From NCBI RefSeq assembly GCF_003008695.1, contig NZ_PXZT01000004.1, positions 162,770 to 226,769 on the forward strand: a DNA stretch of 64,000 nt, written 5' to 3'. Shown one piece after another: positions 46,925-55,819 of this stretch. The stretch's first letter is position 1. Each line of letters opens with the position of its first letter. The position numbers were made by a program, and so were the translations under genes. Origin of the DNA: Trichococcus alkaliphilus (GTDB lineage Bacteria; Bacillota; Bacilli; Lactobacillales; Aerococcaceae). The notes under the pieces are model-generated. The model ran no database searches. It worked only from the letters and a program-made list of their open reading frames with translations, and was not told where the DNA came from.

Positions 46925-48184
46925 TTAAGCCTTATTAAGCTCACGTTTTCTCAACGTTACAGCGAAGAAGAACGAAGCTAAGCAAACAGCCATGAAGGCG
47001 ATGCTGACGAGGATTGTCGTGTTGTAGCTGCCGGTTGCATCATAGAAGTAACCCAGCAGAGGGCCGCCCAAAGCTAAACCCAGGCTGCTAGCTGTCGATA
47101 AGATTCCCCAAATAGCCGTGAATTCCTTTTTGCCTAAAACCTCAAACGTCACTAATTGGTTCATTACGGCAGGAACGCCTGTGCTCACTGCATAAATCAT
47201 CGCTGCTCCGATCAGGATCGTGATGTTATCCGTTGCAGCAAAGATGCAGAATGCAAGGATGTAGATTGCTGTGAAGATGTAGAATGCTTTTGTTGCACCC
47301 AGCTTGTCGCTGATGATGCCCATGATGATTTTGGAAGCGATCATGACAATGGACGCGATCGACAAAACCATACCTGCTTGAACATCAGTAGCGCCTTTTG
47401 TCGTAAAGAATATCGGAATTTGTTGCGTAAATGTAGAAATCATCGCGAAACACACGAATGACAAGGCTAATAAGTAGAATACCGGCGAACGCAGCGCTTG
47501 CGCATAGGTCATATCCGTATCTTTATGCTTTATGACGACCGACGAAGAATCATTCGCCGCTTGCTCTGCTTCGGCTGCAAGCGAATCTTCCGTCACGCCA
47601 TAAGGCAACATGCCGACGTCAGCGGGCTTTTCAATCAACAGGAACGCCCCCAGGAACAAAGCAACAGCGTACATGCCGCCCAATAATAAGAACCCTTTTT
47701 CCCAACCATAATTTTGGATGAAAGAAGGAACAATTGCGCTAGTGATCGCAGTGCTTAACCCGATTGATGCAGCAACGAGTCCCATAACCAGGCCGTGGCT
47801 TTTGCGGAACCAATTATTCACAAGCGTTACGGCAACGATAGCTGTTGACGACATCATGAATGTTCCGATGACGATTGCCGCCAAGTAGAATGCGAACAAG
47901 GATTTACCGTTGGCCAACAGGAAGAAGCCTACCGCTCCGAAAATGCCTCCCAGGATGGATGTTTTCCGCAAGCCAATTTTAGGAAGTAAAAATTTGGTGA
48001 CTAATGGTACCGCTACAATCCCGGTCAGATTAAGGAAGCTGCCCACCAAACTGAATTGAGAAACTGAAAATCCGGTTGCTTCCGTTACCGGTTTGAAAAA
48101 GGATGCCAACCCGTTCATCGGGATCCCGACACCAAGCATCAACAGCATACCGGCAATGATAATCCGTATATATTTTTTCGACAA
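46925..48184 (-). CDS. MFS transporter, OFA-like family
   Basis: A 419-residue major facilitator with about 12 transmembrane segments. The layout SLFAFYLAAIVIGTFMM and NNWFRKSHGLVMGLVAASIG (motif between TM4 and TM5) resembles the oxalate/formate antiporter (OFA) group, whose substrates are mostly small carboxylates; substrate here is unknown. A loop of about 40 polar residues (SLAAEAEQAANDSSS) joins the halves. Translation starts at TTG 48184, 8 nt after GAGGAG. An ATTACAG/CTGTAAT repeat lies about 80-105 nt upstream. Confidence 0.85.
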   Translation of the reverse strand: MSKKYIRIIIAGMLLMLGVGIPMNGLASFFKPVTEATGFSVSQFSLVGSFLNLTGIVAVPLVTKFLLPKIGLRKTSILGGIFGAVGFFLLANGKSLFAFYLAAIVIGTFMMSSTAIVAVTLVNNWFRKSHGLVMGLVAASIGLSTAITSAIVPSFIQNYGWEKGFLLLGGMYAVALFLGAFLLIEKPADVGMLPYGVTEDSLAAEAEQAANDSSSVVIKHKDTDMTYAQALRSPVFYLLALSFVCFAMISTFTQQIPIFFTTKGATDVQAGMVLSIASIVMIASKIIMGIISDKLGATKAFYIFTAIYILAFCIFAATDNITILIGAAMIYAVSTGVPAVMNQLVTFEVLGKKEFTAIWGILSTASSLGLALGGPLLGYFYDATGSYNTTILVSIAFMAVCLASFFFAVTLRKRELNKA

Positions 48185-48675
48185 AATAAAACGCTCCTCA
48201 CAATTTTATATTTTTTGTGTTGTTAAAAATTAAACCACCATCCGCAACTGGATATACTCTATTACAGCTAATAGGTTTAACCTGTAATGTAATTATATTT
48301 ACCCACACCGGAAATACCGCTTTCATTTACGAGACACTATTACCATCTGTTTTCATTTGAAGGCAATTTTCAGGTAGCTAGCAAATGGACTCAATCTAAT
48401 TAACGTATTTTGGATAGATTCATCATCAGAATACATCCAGACCAACATCCCTCATTATAGAGAGTCCATCCAACATGTCAAACGGGAAAAATTTCACAGA
48501 ATCCGCTTTCCACACTGCAGCAACAACGTTTTTCTGAAATATTGTCTGAAATTCAACTTTTTCTTGAATTAAAATTAACTTTCAGTATAATTCGCTATAT
48601 TACCTTTTTTTATTCATAAATAAATGAATCTGTTTTCATAATGAGAACCAAACTAAATAGTTGAAAAAAAACAGC
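48185..48675. other. AT-rich gap upstream of the MFS gene
   Basis: Holds the inverted repeat ATTACAG (48261-48267) / CTGTAAT (48282-48288), a possible operator for the MFS gene. No gene is supported. Confidence 0.45.
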
Positions 48676-48702
48676 AAAAAGGCCGGAACCGAAGTCCCGA
48701 CC
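48676..48702 (-). terminator. Terminator after the subtilase gene
   Basis: Same 27-nt hairpin as at 46874-46900, placed 35 nt after the protease stop. Confidence 0.8.
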
Positions 48703-48736
48703 TCTATCAACACAAAGAGAATTTCTTAACGTTCGA

Positions 48737-50632
48737 TCAATTCATTATCGAATAAGTCGTCTGATTACTAATAATACAGTTTACTTTTCCTATAATCACG
48801 CTATCGACAACAAAAGTGAAAGTTTGTTGTTCAGTCGCCTGGATCAATTTTTCGGATGCGAATGATACCGTCCCGCTTTTTCCGGTGCTCCCAGAATCAG
48901 GACTTGTTGTTGCATCTTCCCAATGGCCGGTGACAGTTGCATCAGCTACTTGGACACCGGCTTCCATGACCTTCACTTTGGCTGTAGCCCATACGTAATT
49001 TATTTTGTTTATTTTTCTGGTTGTAGCGCTCATCTGGACATCTAAGTCCACAGCCCTTGCAGTTGTACCTGTAGGCGCTACATTTATGGTCACTGTTGCA
49101 CTGGCGGTCGATCCTGCGCTGTCTTTTACTTCATACGTAAAGGTATCCGCGCCTGTGAAGTCAGTGTTCGGTGTATAGGTGATATCTTCCCCTGTCCCAC
49201 TCACTGTTCCATTTGCCGGAGCTGAGGCAATCGTATAGGTCAGCGGATCACCTTCTGGATCTGCAGCGATGAGCGTGATCACTACAGAAGTGTTTTGCGT
49301 TGTGCCAACGGTCTGGTAATACGCGACAGGAGGCTTATTGGTAATAGGCCCAATCCCCAGCGCTGAGGAAGCATCCACCAATCCGTAACCGTATAATTTA
49401 TCCCGACCAGTTTCCCCTAAATCCAAAGCCGTCTCATTCATTTTATTGCGGACCTCCTCCGCAGTATAGCTAGAATCTGATGCCATCAGCAAAGCTGCAA
49501 CACCTGCGACATGAGGTGAAGCCATTGATGTTCCGTTCGCTTCAATGAAGTACTCGCCTGCGTAACCTGCGAACGAAAATGGCTGTGGGCCCGCGATGTT
49601 GGTACCGTCTTTCCATGTCGACAGAATGGATACCCCAGGCGCAGCTATTTCTACGTCCGATCCCGTACTGGAAAAACTGGCTCGCTGATTGGTTTTGTCG
49701 AGAGCCGCAACGGCCACTACCGATGCATATTTGGCTGGATAACTGACATTATTTCCGTTGCCCGTAGCACTCCCGTCGTTGCCTGCTGAGGCTATGTGCA
49801 GAACACCGGAGCTGGCCAACACATCAAAGGCTGCCTCAAGCTGTGACGAATTGGATCCGGTGCCATAACTGTTATTTGTGATGCGTATCGGTGAATCGGG
49901 ATGCACGGCATTATAATTCTGAATCCACTGCAGCGCTTCAATGATCCTGCTTGCGGTACCTTCCCCATTTTCATCCAGAACTCGGAGTGCCACGATCTGT
50001 GCGTTTGACGCAACGCCGACAACCCCAAAACCGTTGCTCGCTGCAGCAAGTGTTCCTGCTACATGTGTACCATGCCCATAGACATCCTCGGGGAATAAAT
50101 CATCCGAAACAAAATCGTAGCCTAACTCATTTTCAGAAAAGTCAAAGTTATCTCTTAGGTCAAAGTGATTGAAATTCACTCCGGAGTCCAAAACGGCGAC
50201 CTTGATTCCCTCACCAGAAAAACCAGCTGCAAGAGCTGAATCGGCGTTGATATGATCGGCACCCCAACTATTCCCAAGCTCATCTTCTGACGAATATTCA
50301 AGTGCCTTGACAGCATAATCCAATTCGACTACTTCCACTTGCGGATTATTTTTGAGTGCTTCGATGGCTTTCGCCGGAAGCCTTCCGGAAATCGCAGGAA
50401 TGATGGTGAAAACATTGCTGACGTCACCACCCAGGCCCTTGAATGCATGCAACTCTGCCTGACCCGGTTTGTCTTTAAACCGTACAATGACATCCTGAAA
50501 ATCGGCCGAGCTGTTTTCGGTTACTGCTTCCTGGGCTGGCGATTCGGCTGCCATTGCCCCAGTAGTTATGGATGCATGGCTAAAAATGAACAAAGATGTG
50601 AATAAGACTTCATAAAATCTTTTCGAAACCAT
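48737..50632 (-). CDS. Secreted subtilisin-like serine protease (S8) with C-terminal Ig-like domains
   Basis: A 631-residue secreted protease. Signal peptide (1 to about 28, ending AMAAE), I9-type propeptide inhibitor (about 45-108, VIVRFKDKPGQ), S8 catalytic domain with Asp149 (VAVLDSGVN), His187 (HGTHVAGT), oxyanion Asn285 (AGND) and Ser369 (GTSMASPHVAG). After residue 425 come a cadherin/VCBS-like repeat (ADPEGDPLTYTI, GADTFTYEVKDSAGS) and another beta domain. There is no LPXTG, so it is probably released. Starts behind AAAGGGG. Confidence 0.93.
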   Translation of the reverse strand: MVSKRFYEVLFTSLFIFSHASITTGAMAAESPAQEAVTENSSADFQDVIVRFKDKPGQAELHAFKGLGGDVSNVFTIIPAISGRLPAKAIEALKNNPQVEVVELDYAVKALEYSSEDELGNSWGADHINADSALAAGFSGEGIKVAVLDSGVNFNHFDLRDNFDFSENELGYDFVSDDLFPEDVYGHGTHVAGTLAAASNGFGVVGVASNAQIVALRVLDENGEGTASRIIEALQWIQNYNAVHPDSPIRITNNSYGTGSNSSQLEAAFDVLASSGVLHIASAGNDGSATGNGNNVSYPAKYASVVAVAALDKTNQRASFSSTGSDVEIAAPGVSILSTWKDGTNIAGPQPFSFAGYAGEYFIEANGTSMASPHVAGVAALLMASDSSYTAEEVRNKMNETALDLGETGRDKLYGYGLVDASSALGIGPITNKPPVAYYQTVGTTQNTSVVITLIAADPEGDPLTYTIASAPANGTVSGTGEDITYTPNTDFTGADTFTYEVKDSAGSTASATVTINVAPTGTTARAVDLDVQMSATTRKINKINYVWATAKVKVMEAGVQVADATVTGHWEDATTSPDSGSTGKSGTVSFASEKLIQATEQQTFTFVVDSVIIGKVNCIISNQTTYSIMN

Positions 50633-50752
50633 ATCATTTCCCCTTTCTTGCTAAAAAAATCGACCACGGATGGTCGGTTACGACAAGAATTAAACAATTT
50701 TGAACAGATCTGTACCCAACTCATGTCTCAACGATTATAACATTTAATTCCT

Positions 50753-50774
50753 TATACAATATTTTTATTGTATA
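50753..50774. promoter_or_regulatory. Perfect inverted repeat upstream of the protease gene
   Basis: TATACAATA / TATTGTATA with a TTTT centre, about 120 nt before the protease start and next to a TATAAT (50734-50739, minus strand). Likely overlaps the -35 region; operator candidate. The rest of 50633-50931 holds nothing else visible. Confidence 0.45.
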
Positions 50775-50931
50775 CCGTTTCATTAATGATTTACAAGTAG
50801 ATGTTCCCATTCGCCGTGACTATCTTTTCAGTACGAATCGCTTGACTGGTCCCAACCGCAGGAATAATATGAAATGGAGAATGGATATTTAATGATGGAA
50901 ATAAATCAAAAAATAAAAAGGAGATCTGACG

Positions 50932-51207
50932 ATGAACTTTGATAGAGGTGACTCACGTTTCTACAAAAAAGACGAAAACGAAAACTTGATCTGCGAAATA
51001 ACCTATTTTTTTGAGGACAGCAGCATGATCGTCATCGACAGTACCTTTGTGAATGACGATTACCGCGGCCAGGGAATCGCGGCGCAGTTGGTTGATCGCG
51101 TGGTGGAAATGGCCAGGGAGGAAAACAAAAAAATCATCCCTCGCTGCCCTTTCGCCAAAAGCATGCTAGAAAAAAACAGCTCACTTTACGCAGATGTAAT
51201 AGAATAA
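50932..51207 (+). CDS. Small GNAT N-acetyltransferase (YjdJ-like)
   Basis: A 91-residue minimal GCN5-like domain. The acetyl-CoA pyrophosphate loop is YRGQGIAAQLVDRVVEMA (about 44-61), and the C-terminal IIPRCPFAKSMLEKN matches the small YjdJ/NAT_SF group of about 90-100 residues. The acceptor is unknown. AAGGAG precedes the ATG. Monocistronic. Confidence 0.87.
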   Translation: MNFDRGDSRFYKKDENENLICEITYFFEDSSMIVIDSTFVNDDYRGQGIAAQLVDRVVEMAREENKKIIPRCPFAKSMLEKNSSLYADVIE

Positions 51208-51211
51208 AATC

Positions 51212-51255
51212 AAAAAGCAGAACGACTGTGTATCGAAACAGTCGTTCCGCTTTTT
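51212..51255. terminator. Terminator after the GNAT gene
   Basis: Arms AAAAAGCAGAACGACTGT / ACAGTCGTTCCGCTTTTT with a 7-8 nt loop. Confidence 0.85.
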
Positions 51256-51289
51256 GCTCACACTTTTAGACTTTAAGTTCGTGGAGGAA

Positions 51290-51372
51290 TTCCCCGCCAA
51301 GAGGGTTTTGGCGGTTTTTCTGACTGAGACTTGAACGGAAATAGCCCGCCAAAATGCTTTTGGCGGGCTATT
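51290..51372. repeat. Pair of CCCGCCAAAA palindromes (family A)
   Basis: Two hairpins: CCGCCAAGAG..TTTTGGCGG (51294-51314) and AGCCCGCCAAAA / TTTTGGCGGGCT with a 3-nt loop (51343-51369). Related units recur at 63828-63952. Confidence 0.7.
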
Positions 51373-51466
51373 TCTGATCATAGATTCAATTCCAATGCTA
51401 CTTCCTTCGCTCACCACAAAAAAAGAAACTCCAATGAATAGAGTTTCTTCCTGATATTATGATGAC

Positions 51467-52243
51467 CTATCCGCGTTCCTTCTTCTCCACTTTCTTGCCG
51501 ACAGCCGCCAGGAAGATCGTGAATTCATCATCGCCGTCCAAATGCAACAGCTCGTCGACCATGTCCTGGTCGTAGATGCCCAATGCGCAAGTACCGGCAT
51601 CGATCGACTCGCTCGTCAAGTACAAGTTTTCCATGACCGCGCCGATGTCGATCAGAATTTTTTTGTGCGCGGTGATGTCGTATTTCCATTCCGAGCGGTA
51701 TGGGATGCAGCTCCAGGAGAAGATGACCGATGCGCGTTTGGCAAAATTCGGCACGAATGGCTGATCGAGCGTCATTTTGTCGACCTGTTCATCGATGTCG
51801 TTGACTTCGCTCAAGTACAACAGCTTATGACAATTCGCCAAATAACGGTATACGCCTTTCTTCAAGCCATCCACATTGAGGATGAACAGATAGGTCTCAA
51901 ACGAATGTGTCCCGCCGCTGCACGGAACCGTGCGGAAGGTGATGCCTGAACGGTTGGTGCCCGTTATGGCTTGCGTGCTCCACAACAGGTAGGAAAGTTC
52001 ATCTATTGTGAGCGCATCTTTAGCATAGTGACGCACGCTTCTTCTTTCCTTGATGATTTCGTAGATGTTTTCCTTCTTCACAACCCCACCATCGACGGCA
52101 GGCAAATCCACGATTTCAGCATCCGCATCGTAGGATTTGACGTTCGGTGGCTGCGGAATCCCCTTTTGTTTATCCGTTTCGATTGCGCTGAATGTTTTAA
52201 AATCCGATTTCAGAAAATTGCGTTGTTCTTCATATCTAGCCAT
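51467..52243 (-). CDS. SagB/ThcOx-family nitroreductase-like oxidoreductase
   Basis: A 258-residue FMN-dependent oxidoreductase. The FMN site RRSVRHY lies near residue 67, LTIDELSYLLWSTQAITG and CSGGTHSFETYLFI follow, and the C-terminal FLAAVGKK matches SagB-type dehydrogenases. Some SagB proteins make thiazole/oxazole rings in peptide toxins, but no cyclodehydratase or precursor gene is nearby, so a general redox role is more likely. GGAGG precedes the ATG. Confidence 0.85.
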   Translation of the reverse strand: MARYEEQRNFLKSDFKTFSAIETDKQKGIPQPPNVKSYDADAEIVDLPAVDGGVVKKENIYEIIKERRSVRHYAKDALTIDELSYLLWSTQAITGTNRSGITFRTVPCSGGTHSFETYLFILNVDGLKKGVYRYLANCHKLLYLSEVNDIDEQVDKMTLDQPFVPNFAKRASVIFSWSCIPYRSEWKYDITAHKKILIDIGAVMENLYLTSESIDAGTCALGIYDQDMVDELLHLDGDDEFTIFLAAVGKKVEKKERG

Positions 52244-52359
52244 GGTAAACCTCCATTTTTCCTACTATTTTACCACGGATTGTGAATGTTCGCACTATAT
52301 CGGGCTAAGGGTTTCCCCTGTATTTTGGGTGTTATTTGGGTGATTTTGGCGCGGAACCG

Positions 52360-52575
52360 TTATTCCTCTTCCTCGTCCCGGTATTCCAGGATATCGCCGG
52401 GTTGGCAGTCCAAGGCTTTGCAGATGGCTTCCAATGTCGAGAAGCGGATCGCCTTCGCTTTTCCGGTTTTCAGGATGGAGAGATTCGCCATCGTGATGCC
52501 TACATGCTGCGACAGTTCGGTGACGCTCATTTTTCGTTTTGCCAACATGACGTCTATATTGATGATTATTGCCAT
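52360..52575 (-). CDS. Small XRE-type regulator
   Basis: A 71-residue Cro/CI-type HTH protein of the YozG group: MLAKRKMSVTELSQHVGIT then LEAICKALDCQPGDILEY and an acidic tail. The real start is ATG 52575, behind GAGGTG; the longer open frame runs back into the DUF2975 gene. It lies 10 nt downstream of that gene. Such pairs are frequent in Bacillota; the HTH protein probably autoregulates the pair. Confidence 0.88.
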   Translation of the reverse strand: MAIIINIDVMLAKRKMSVTELSQHVGITMANLSILKTGKAKAIRFSTLEAICKALDCQPGDILEYRDEEEE

Positions 52576-52585
52576 TTTACGCACC

Positions 52586-53065
52586 TCATATCGTAAAGTC
52601 GTTTTCTTGTTTGATTGCAATCGCATTTTGCAGGAGTTTCTGAAGGACGGCAGCAAAAACGGCAATCACCATGCAGGCAAAAATGATGATCAAACCGATC
52701 AGGACGATGCCGGGAGCGTCATCCATGTCTCCCATCATGAAAATGAGCGGCATGAACAGGATGAACAGCCCGCCGATCGCAGCTGCACAGAGTTTGATGT
52801 TCTTCAGCACCTGCACAGTCAAATCGGAAAATGCCAAGTCCTTATCGATATAGCCCAGCAGTTTAAAGACTTGGAACAGAGCGACGAAATAGATGCCAGC
52901 AGATGCGTACAGTCCGATCATAAATGGATATTGCAAATAAGTAAGACTTGGGACCAGTTCGACCAGGAAAGCCGCAATTTCCGGGATAATAAAAATGCAT
53001 AGCGCCACCACCGGAAGTCCCATCAGAACGACGACCGCCTTCAAAAAGAATGTTTCTCGTTTCAT
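52586..53065 (-). CDS. DUF2975 membrane protein
   Basis: A 159-residue protein with four hydrophobic segments (for example VVVLMGLPVVALCIFII and IVLIGLIIIFACMVIAVFAA) and the conserved GYIDKDLAFSD stretch between TM2 and TM3, matching DUF2975. Function unknown; always seen beside a small XRE regulator such as the one 10 nt downstream. Confidence 0.88.
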   Translation of the reverse strand: MKRETFFLKAVVVLMGLPVVALCIFIIPEIAAFLVELVPSLTYLQYPFMIGLYASAGIYFVALFQVFKLLGYIDKDLAFSDLTVQVLKNIKLCAAAIGGLFILFMPLIFMMGDMDDAPGIVLIGLIIIFACMVIAVFAAVLQKLLQNAIAIKQENDFTI

Positions 53066-53184
53066 TTCTTCAACACCTCGTTTGGATTTGTTAATGCTAG
53101 TTTAGTCTATAATTTATCGTTTTACAATAAATATTTATTCTTTTAATCAATTCTTAACTAACATGCTCAGCCGCCACGGACACG

Positions 53185-53321
53185 AATTACCGGTGAGGAA
53201 GTCCTCGCCGGTAATTTCGACTTCATCTGACTTATAATTCCCGGTGAAGCCGCCCTCGACGGGAAAGAGGTCCTCATTTGGCGGATATTACCCGGTGAAG
53301 CGCTCCTCACCGGGTAATATC
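53185..53321. repeat. Three tandem CGGTGA palindromes (family B)
   Basis: Unit 1 AATTACCGGTGAGG / CCTCGCCGGTAATT (53185-53216), unit 2 a weaker TTCCCG / CGGGAA (53238-53265), unit 3 ATATTACCCGGTGA / TCACCGGGTAATAT (53285-53320). The units share CGGTGA and a GTCCTC or CTCCTC right half. The remaining sequence of 53066-53387 shows nothing else apart from the terminator. Confidence 0.7.
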
Positions 53322-53330
53322 TTTGTAGAA

Positions 53331-53372
53331 AAAAGCCAGCCCATCCAAAGTTAAGGATGCGGTCTGGCTTTT
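53331..53372 (-). terminator. Terminator after the HAD phosphatase gene
   Basis: Stem AAAAGCCAG / CTGGCTTTT with an inner CATCC/GGATG helix, 16 nt after the stop. Confidence 0.75.
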
Positions 53373-53387
53373 CGGTATATTCTGTTT

Positions 53388-54224
53388 TCACAAGTATCTT
53401 TCAAGCATGTGCGCGATGCCGTCCTCATTGTTGGATAACGTGATTTCGTTCGCGCTCGCTTTAATGGAATCAATCGCATTGCCCATCGCGACGCCGACTC
53501 CTGCGTAGGCGATGATCGAAGTATCATTTTCTCCGTCGCCGAAGGAAATGACACTTTCGCTGCTGATTCCCAGCGGTTGCAGGGATTTATCCAGCGCGAA
53601 GGCTTTATCGATGCCTTTGTCGGTGAATTCGAAGTAGAACGGCGCGGAGAAATACCCGCTCACGCGGCCCTCGAACGGCAGCAGGATTTCTTTCCAATTT
53701 TCTTCCAGATATTCCGGTTCCCCTGCGACCAAGATTTTGTGCAATGGGAAATCCACGAAATCGGCAAGGTTGTCCACTTCGCACAATTTGAAATTGCCGC
53801 TGCGGGATTCATACTCGATGATGTTCTTCAATCCATGCGGTGGTGCGGTGATCATGCAGTCATACACATTGTTCACGTACATGTAATCCTTGTGCGCGAC
53901 CATCGGCTTCACTTCAAAATTGGCAAGGTGCACCAGGATTTCCTTGCCCACCTGCTCGGACATGCTTTGGCTGAACAAAGTCTCGTTTGTTGCGCAATCC
54001 GTCACGCATGCTCCATTGTAGGACAAGAGCAGGCCGTGGTGCTGCTCCATTTTGAGTTCCTTAGAGAACCGCTCCATTGCGGATATCGGCCTTCCGGACG
54101 CCAACACGACTTTGATTCCGGCTTCTTGCGCTCTCAATAACGAATCCCTTGTTCTCGGGCTGATTTCTTTCTGGTCATTCAATAATGTGCCATCGATGTC
54201 CAAAACGATTGCTCTCAGATCCAT
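53388..54224 (-). CDS. Cof-type HAD hydrolase
   Basis: A 278-residue HAD phosphatase of the Cof/IIB class acting on sugar phosphates or flavin-type substrates. Motif I VLDIDGTLLND (about 8-18), motif II VLASGRP (near 40-46), a large C2 cap, the Lys of motif III (KAFALDK) and motif IV SFGDGENDTSII. All catalytic residues are present. GAGGTG precedes the ATG. It is 23 nt downstream of the VOC gene and may share its transcript. Confidence 0.92.
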   Translation of the reverse strand: MDLRAIVLDIDGTLLNDQKEISPRTRDSLLRAQEAGIKVVLASGRPISAMERFSKELKMEQHHGLLLSYNGACVTDCATNETLFSQSMSEQVGKEILVHLANFEVKPMVAHKDYMYVNNVYDCMITAPPHGLKNIIEYESRSGNFKLCEVDNLADFVDFPLHKILVAGEPEYLEENWKEILLPFEGRVSGYFSAPFYFEFTDKGIDKAFALDKSLQPLGISSESVISFGDGENDTSIIAYAGVGVAMGNAIDSIKASANEITLSNNEDGIAHMLERYL

Positions 54225-54247
54225 TCAATTCACCTCATATATTATTG

Positions 54248-54631
54248 TCAAATCGTGATTTCGATTCTGTTTCCTTCCGGATCGCCGATGACCGATTCAT
54301 AGTAGCCGTCGCCGGTCACTCTGCACGGGCTCAACAAAGGATAGCCAGCATCCACCAGTTTTTCCGTCAATGCGTCCACTATTTCTTTGCTGCCTACTGC
54401 GATGGCCAAATGCGCAAAGCCCAGTATTTCATTTGTTTGGGACCCTTTGATCACATCTTCGCGATGCATGATCTCCAATCTAGCGCCATCCGCGAAGGAC
54501 AAGAAATAGGATTGGAATCCCGTTTTCTGATTGTGGTACTTTTCACCTGCCGTTGCTTTGAAGAAATCACAGTAAAATTCTTTCATTTTTTCCAAATCCG
54601 CAGTCCAAAGACCGATATGTTCTATTTTCAT
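54248..54631 (-). CDS. VOC / glyoxalase-like protein
   Basis: A 127-residue vicinal-oxygen-chelate protein of two beta-alpha-beta-beta-beta units. Metal ligands are plausible at His5 (IEHIGLW), Glu in ARLEIMH, His in FAHLAI and Glu near the C-terminus (NRIEITI). The family includes glyoxalase I-like and fosfomycin-type enzymes; substrate is unknown. GAGGAGG precedes the ATG, and a palindrome lies in the 5' leader. Confidence 0.87.
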   Translation of the reverse strand: MKIEHIGLWTADLEKMKEFYCDFFKATAGEKYHNQKTGFQSYFLSFADGARLEIMHREDVIKGSQTNEILGFAHLAIAVGSKEIVDALTEKLVDAGYPLLSPCRVTGDGYYESVIGDPEGNRIEITI

Positions 54632-54649
54632 TTAAATACCTCCTCGATA

Positions 54650-54661
54650 ACTAACGTTAGT
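54650..54661. promoter_or_regulatory. Perfect palindrome in the VOC gene leader
   Basis: ACTAACGTTAGT, 12-bp palindrome about 20 nt before the VOC start, resembling TetR/MarR-type operators. Confidence 0.4.
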
Positions 54662-54836
54662 ATATGCCATTCATCTAATAATTACTGGCAAAACGCTTAT
54701 GTTGAAATAAATTTGTCTGTACGCTTCCATTCAGACTCGAATTCGTGAAACATTCCTGTCAAAATCTCTGATTGCCTCTTAATAGTAGGATATGGTACTT
54801 TACAGACAGAAGGATTTTTGATTGGAGGCGAACCGC

Positions 54837-55736
54837 ATCAACATCGAAAAAATCAAATACTACATTGACCTGGTGGACTGCCGCAGTTTCACGGAGACAG
54901 CTAAGCGGAACTATGTGTCGCAGACGACCATCAGCCAGACGGTCGCTTCATTGGAGGAATTATTCCAGATCCGGTTGATCAACCGCAAAAAGACGCCGAT
55001 CGAGCCGACGGAAGCCGGCCAGCTTTTCTACGAGGAAGCGCTGGTGCTGTGGAAGCAATACCAAAGCATGCAGCAGAAAATGCGCAATTTTCAGGCCAAT
55101 CAGCGGGAAACCTTGTCGATCGAATATTCGGCCATGACGGATATCCAGACGCTACTTTCCGTCATCCCGGCTTTCCGGAAAGAAAACCCACTGGTCGAAC
55201 TGAATCTGAATAAGGTGCTGTTGAAGAATATTTCCGATTATCTCGTAAAGGGCATCTATGATGTGGCCATCGCTTTCGATTCCGAATTTGAAGGCAAAAA
55301 GGACATCACGACAGTGCCTTTGTATGCCGGTAAATACCAAGCCGTTGTCGGCGCGGGCCACCCATTGTTCGACAAAACGTCGGTTACCCTTGCTGAACTG
55401 TATCAGCACCCGCTCGTCATGCTGGACCCTTCCGTCATCGGCGCATCCTACGATTTGATGGTGCAGCATGCCAAAAAAGACGGTTATCAGCCCCAGATTG
55501 CCAAAACAGTGGACGATGTTGAAACCGAATTGTTCGCGATCCGGACCGAAAACCTGATCGGGTTTTTTCCGGACAACTACAATCTGAATTATCCGTCAGA
55601 CGAAATCCGCATGATCCCGATCGAAGGCTCCTTCCATACTTTCGTGATCGCCTTGGGATATTTATCCGTCAATGCAAAGCCAGGCATCCAAGCTCTTATC
55701 CGTTCCATCAAAGCGCATTATTCGATTTCCGGATAA
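54837..55736 (+). CDS. LysR-family transcriptional regulator with apparent AUC start
   Basis: A 299-residue LysR regulator: N-terminal winged helix (IKYYIDLVDCRSFTETA, SQTTISQTVASLEELFQ), then an effector-binding domain. The family start is normally M-N-I-E-K; here the frame reads ATC AAC ATC GAA, with ATC at 54837 exactly 8 nt behind GGAGG. The only conventional upstream start, TTG 54822, overlaps that ribosome site. It is divergent from the VOC gene and 83 nt upstream of the NmrA-like reductase gene on the same strand, which is its likely target. Confidence 0.88.
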   Translation: MNIEKIKYYIDLVDCRSFTETAKRNYVSQTTISQTVASLEELFQIRLINRKKTPIEPTEAGQLFYEEALVLWKQYQSMQQKMRNFQANQRETLSIEYSAMTDIQTLLSVIPAFRKENPLVELNLNKVLLKNISDYLVKGIYDVAIAFDSEFEGKKDITTVPLYAGKYQAVVGAGHPLFDKTSVTLAELYQHPLVMLDPSVIGASYDLMVQHAKKDGYQPQIAKTVDDVETELFAIRTENLIGFFPDNYNLNYPSDEIRMIPIEGSFHTFVIALGYLSVNAKPGIQALIRSIKAHYSISG

Positions 55737-55819
55737 CCCATTCGCTTTTTGTGTTGGAGTTTGCTCTCTGTTTCACATATCATGAAGATAGTTAAAAACA
55801 GACAGGAGACGATACAAAT

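Noticed and set aside
51467..52243. Thiazole/oxazole-modified peptide cluster
   Set aside because: A SagB-like enzyme alone; no SagC/D cyclodehydratase, precursor peptide or dedicated exporter is adjacent.
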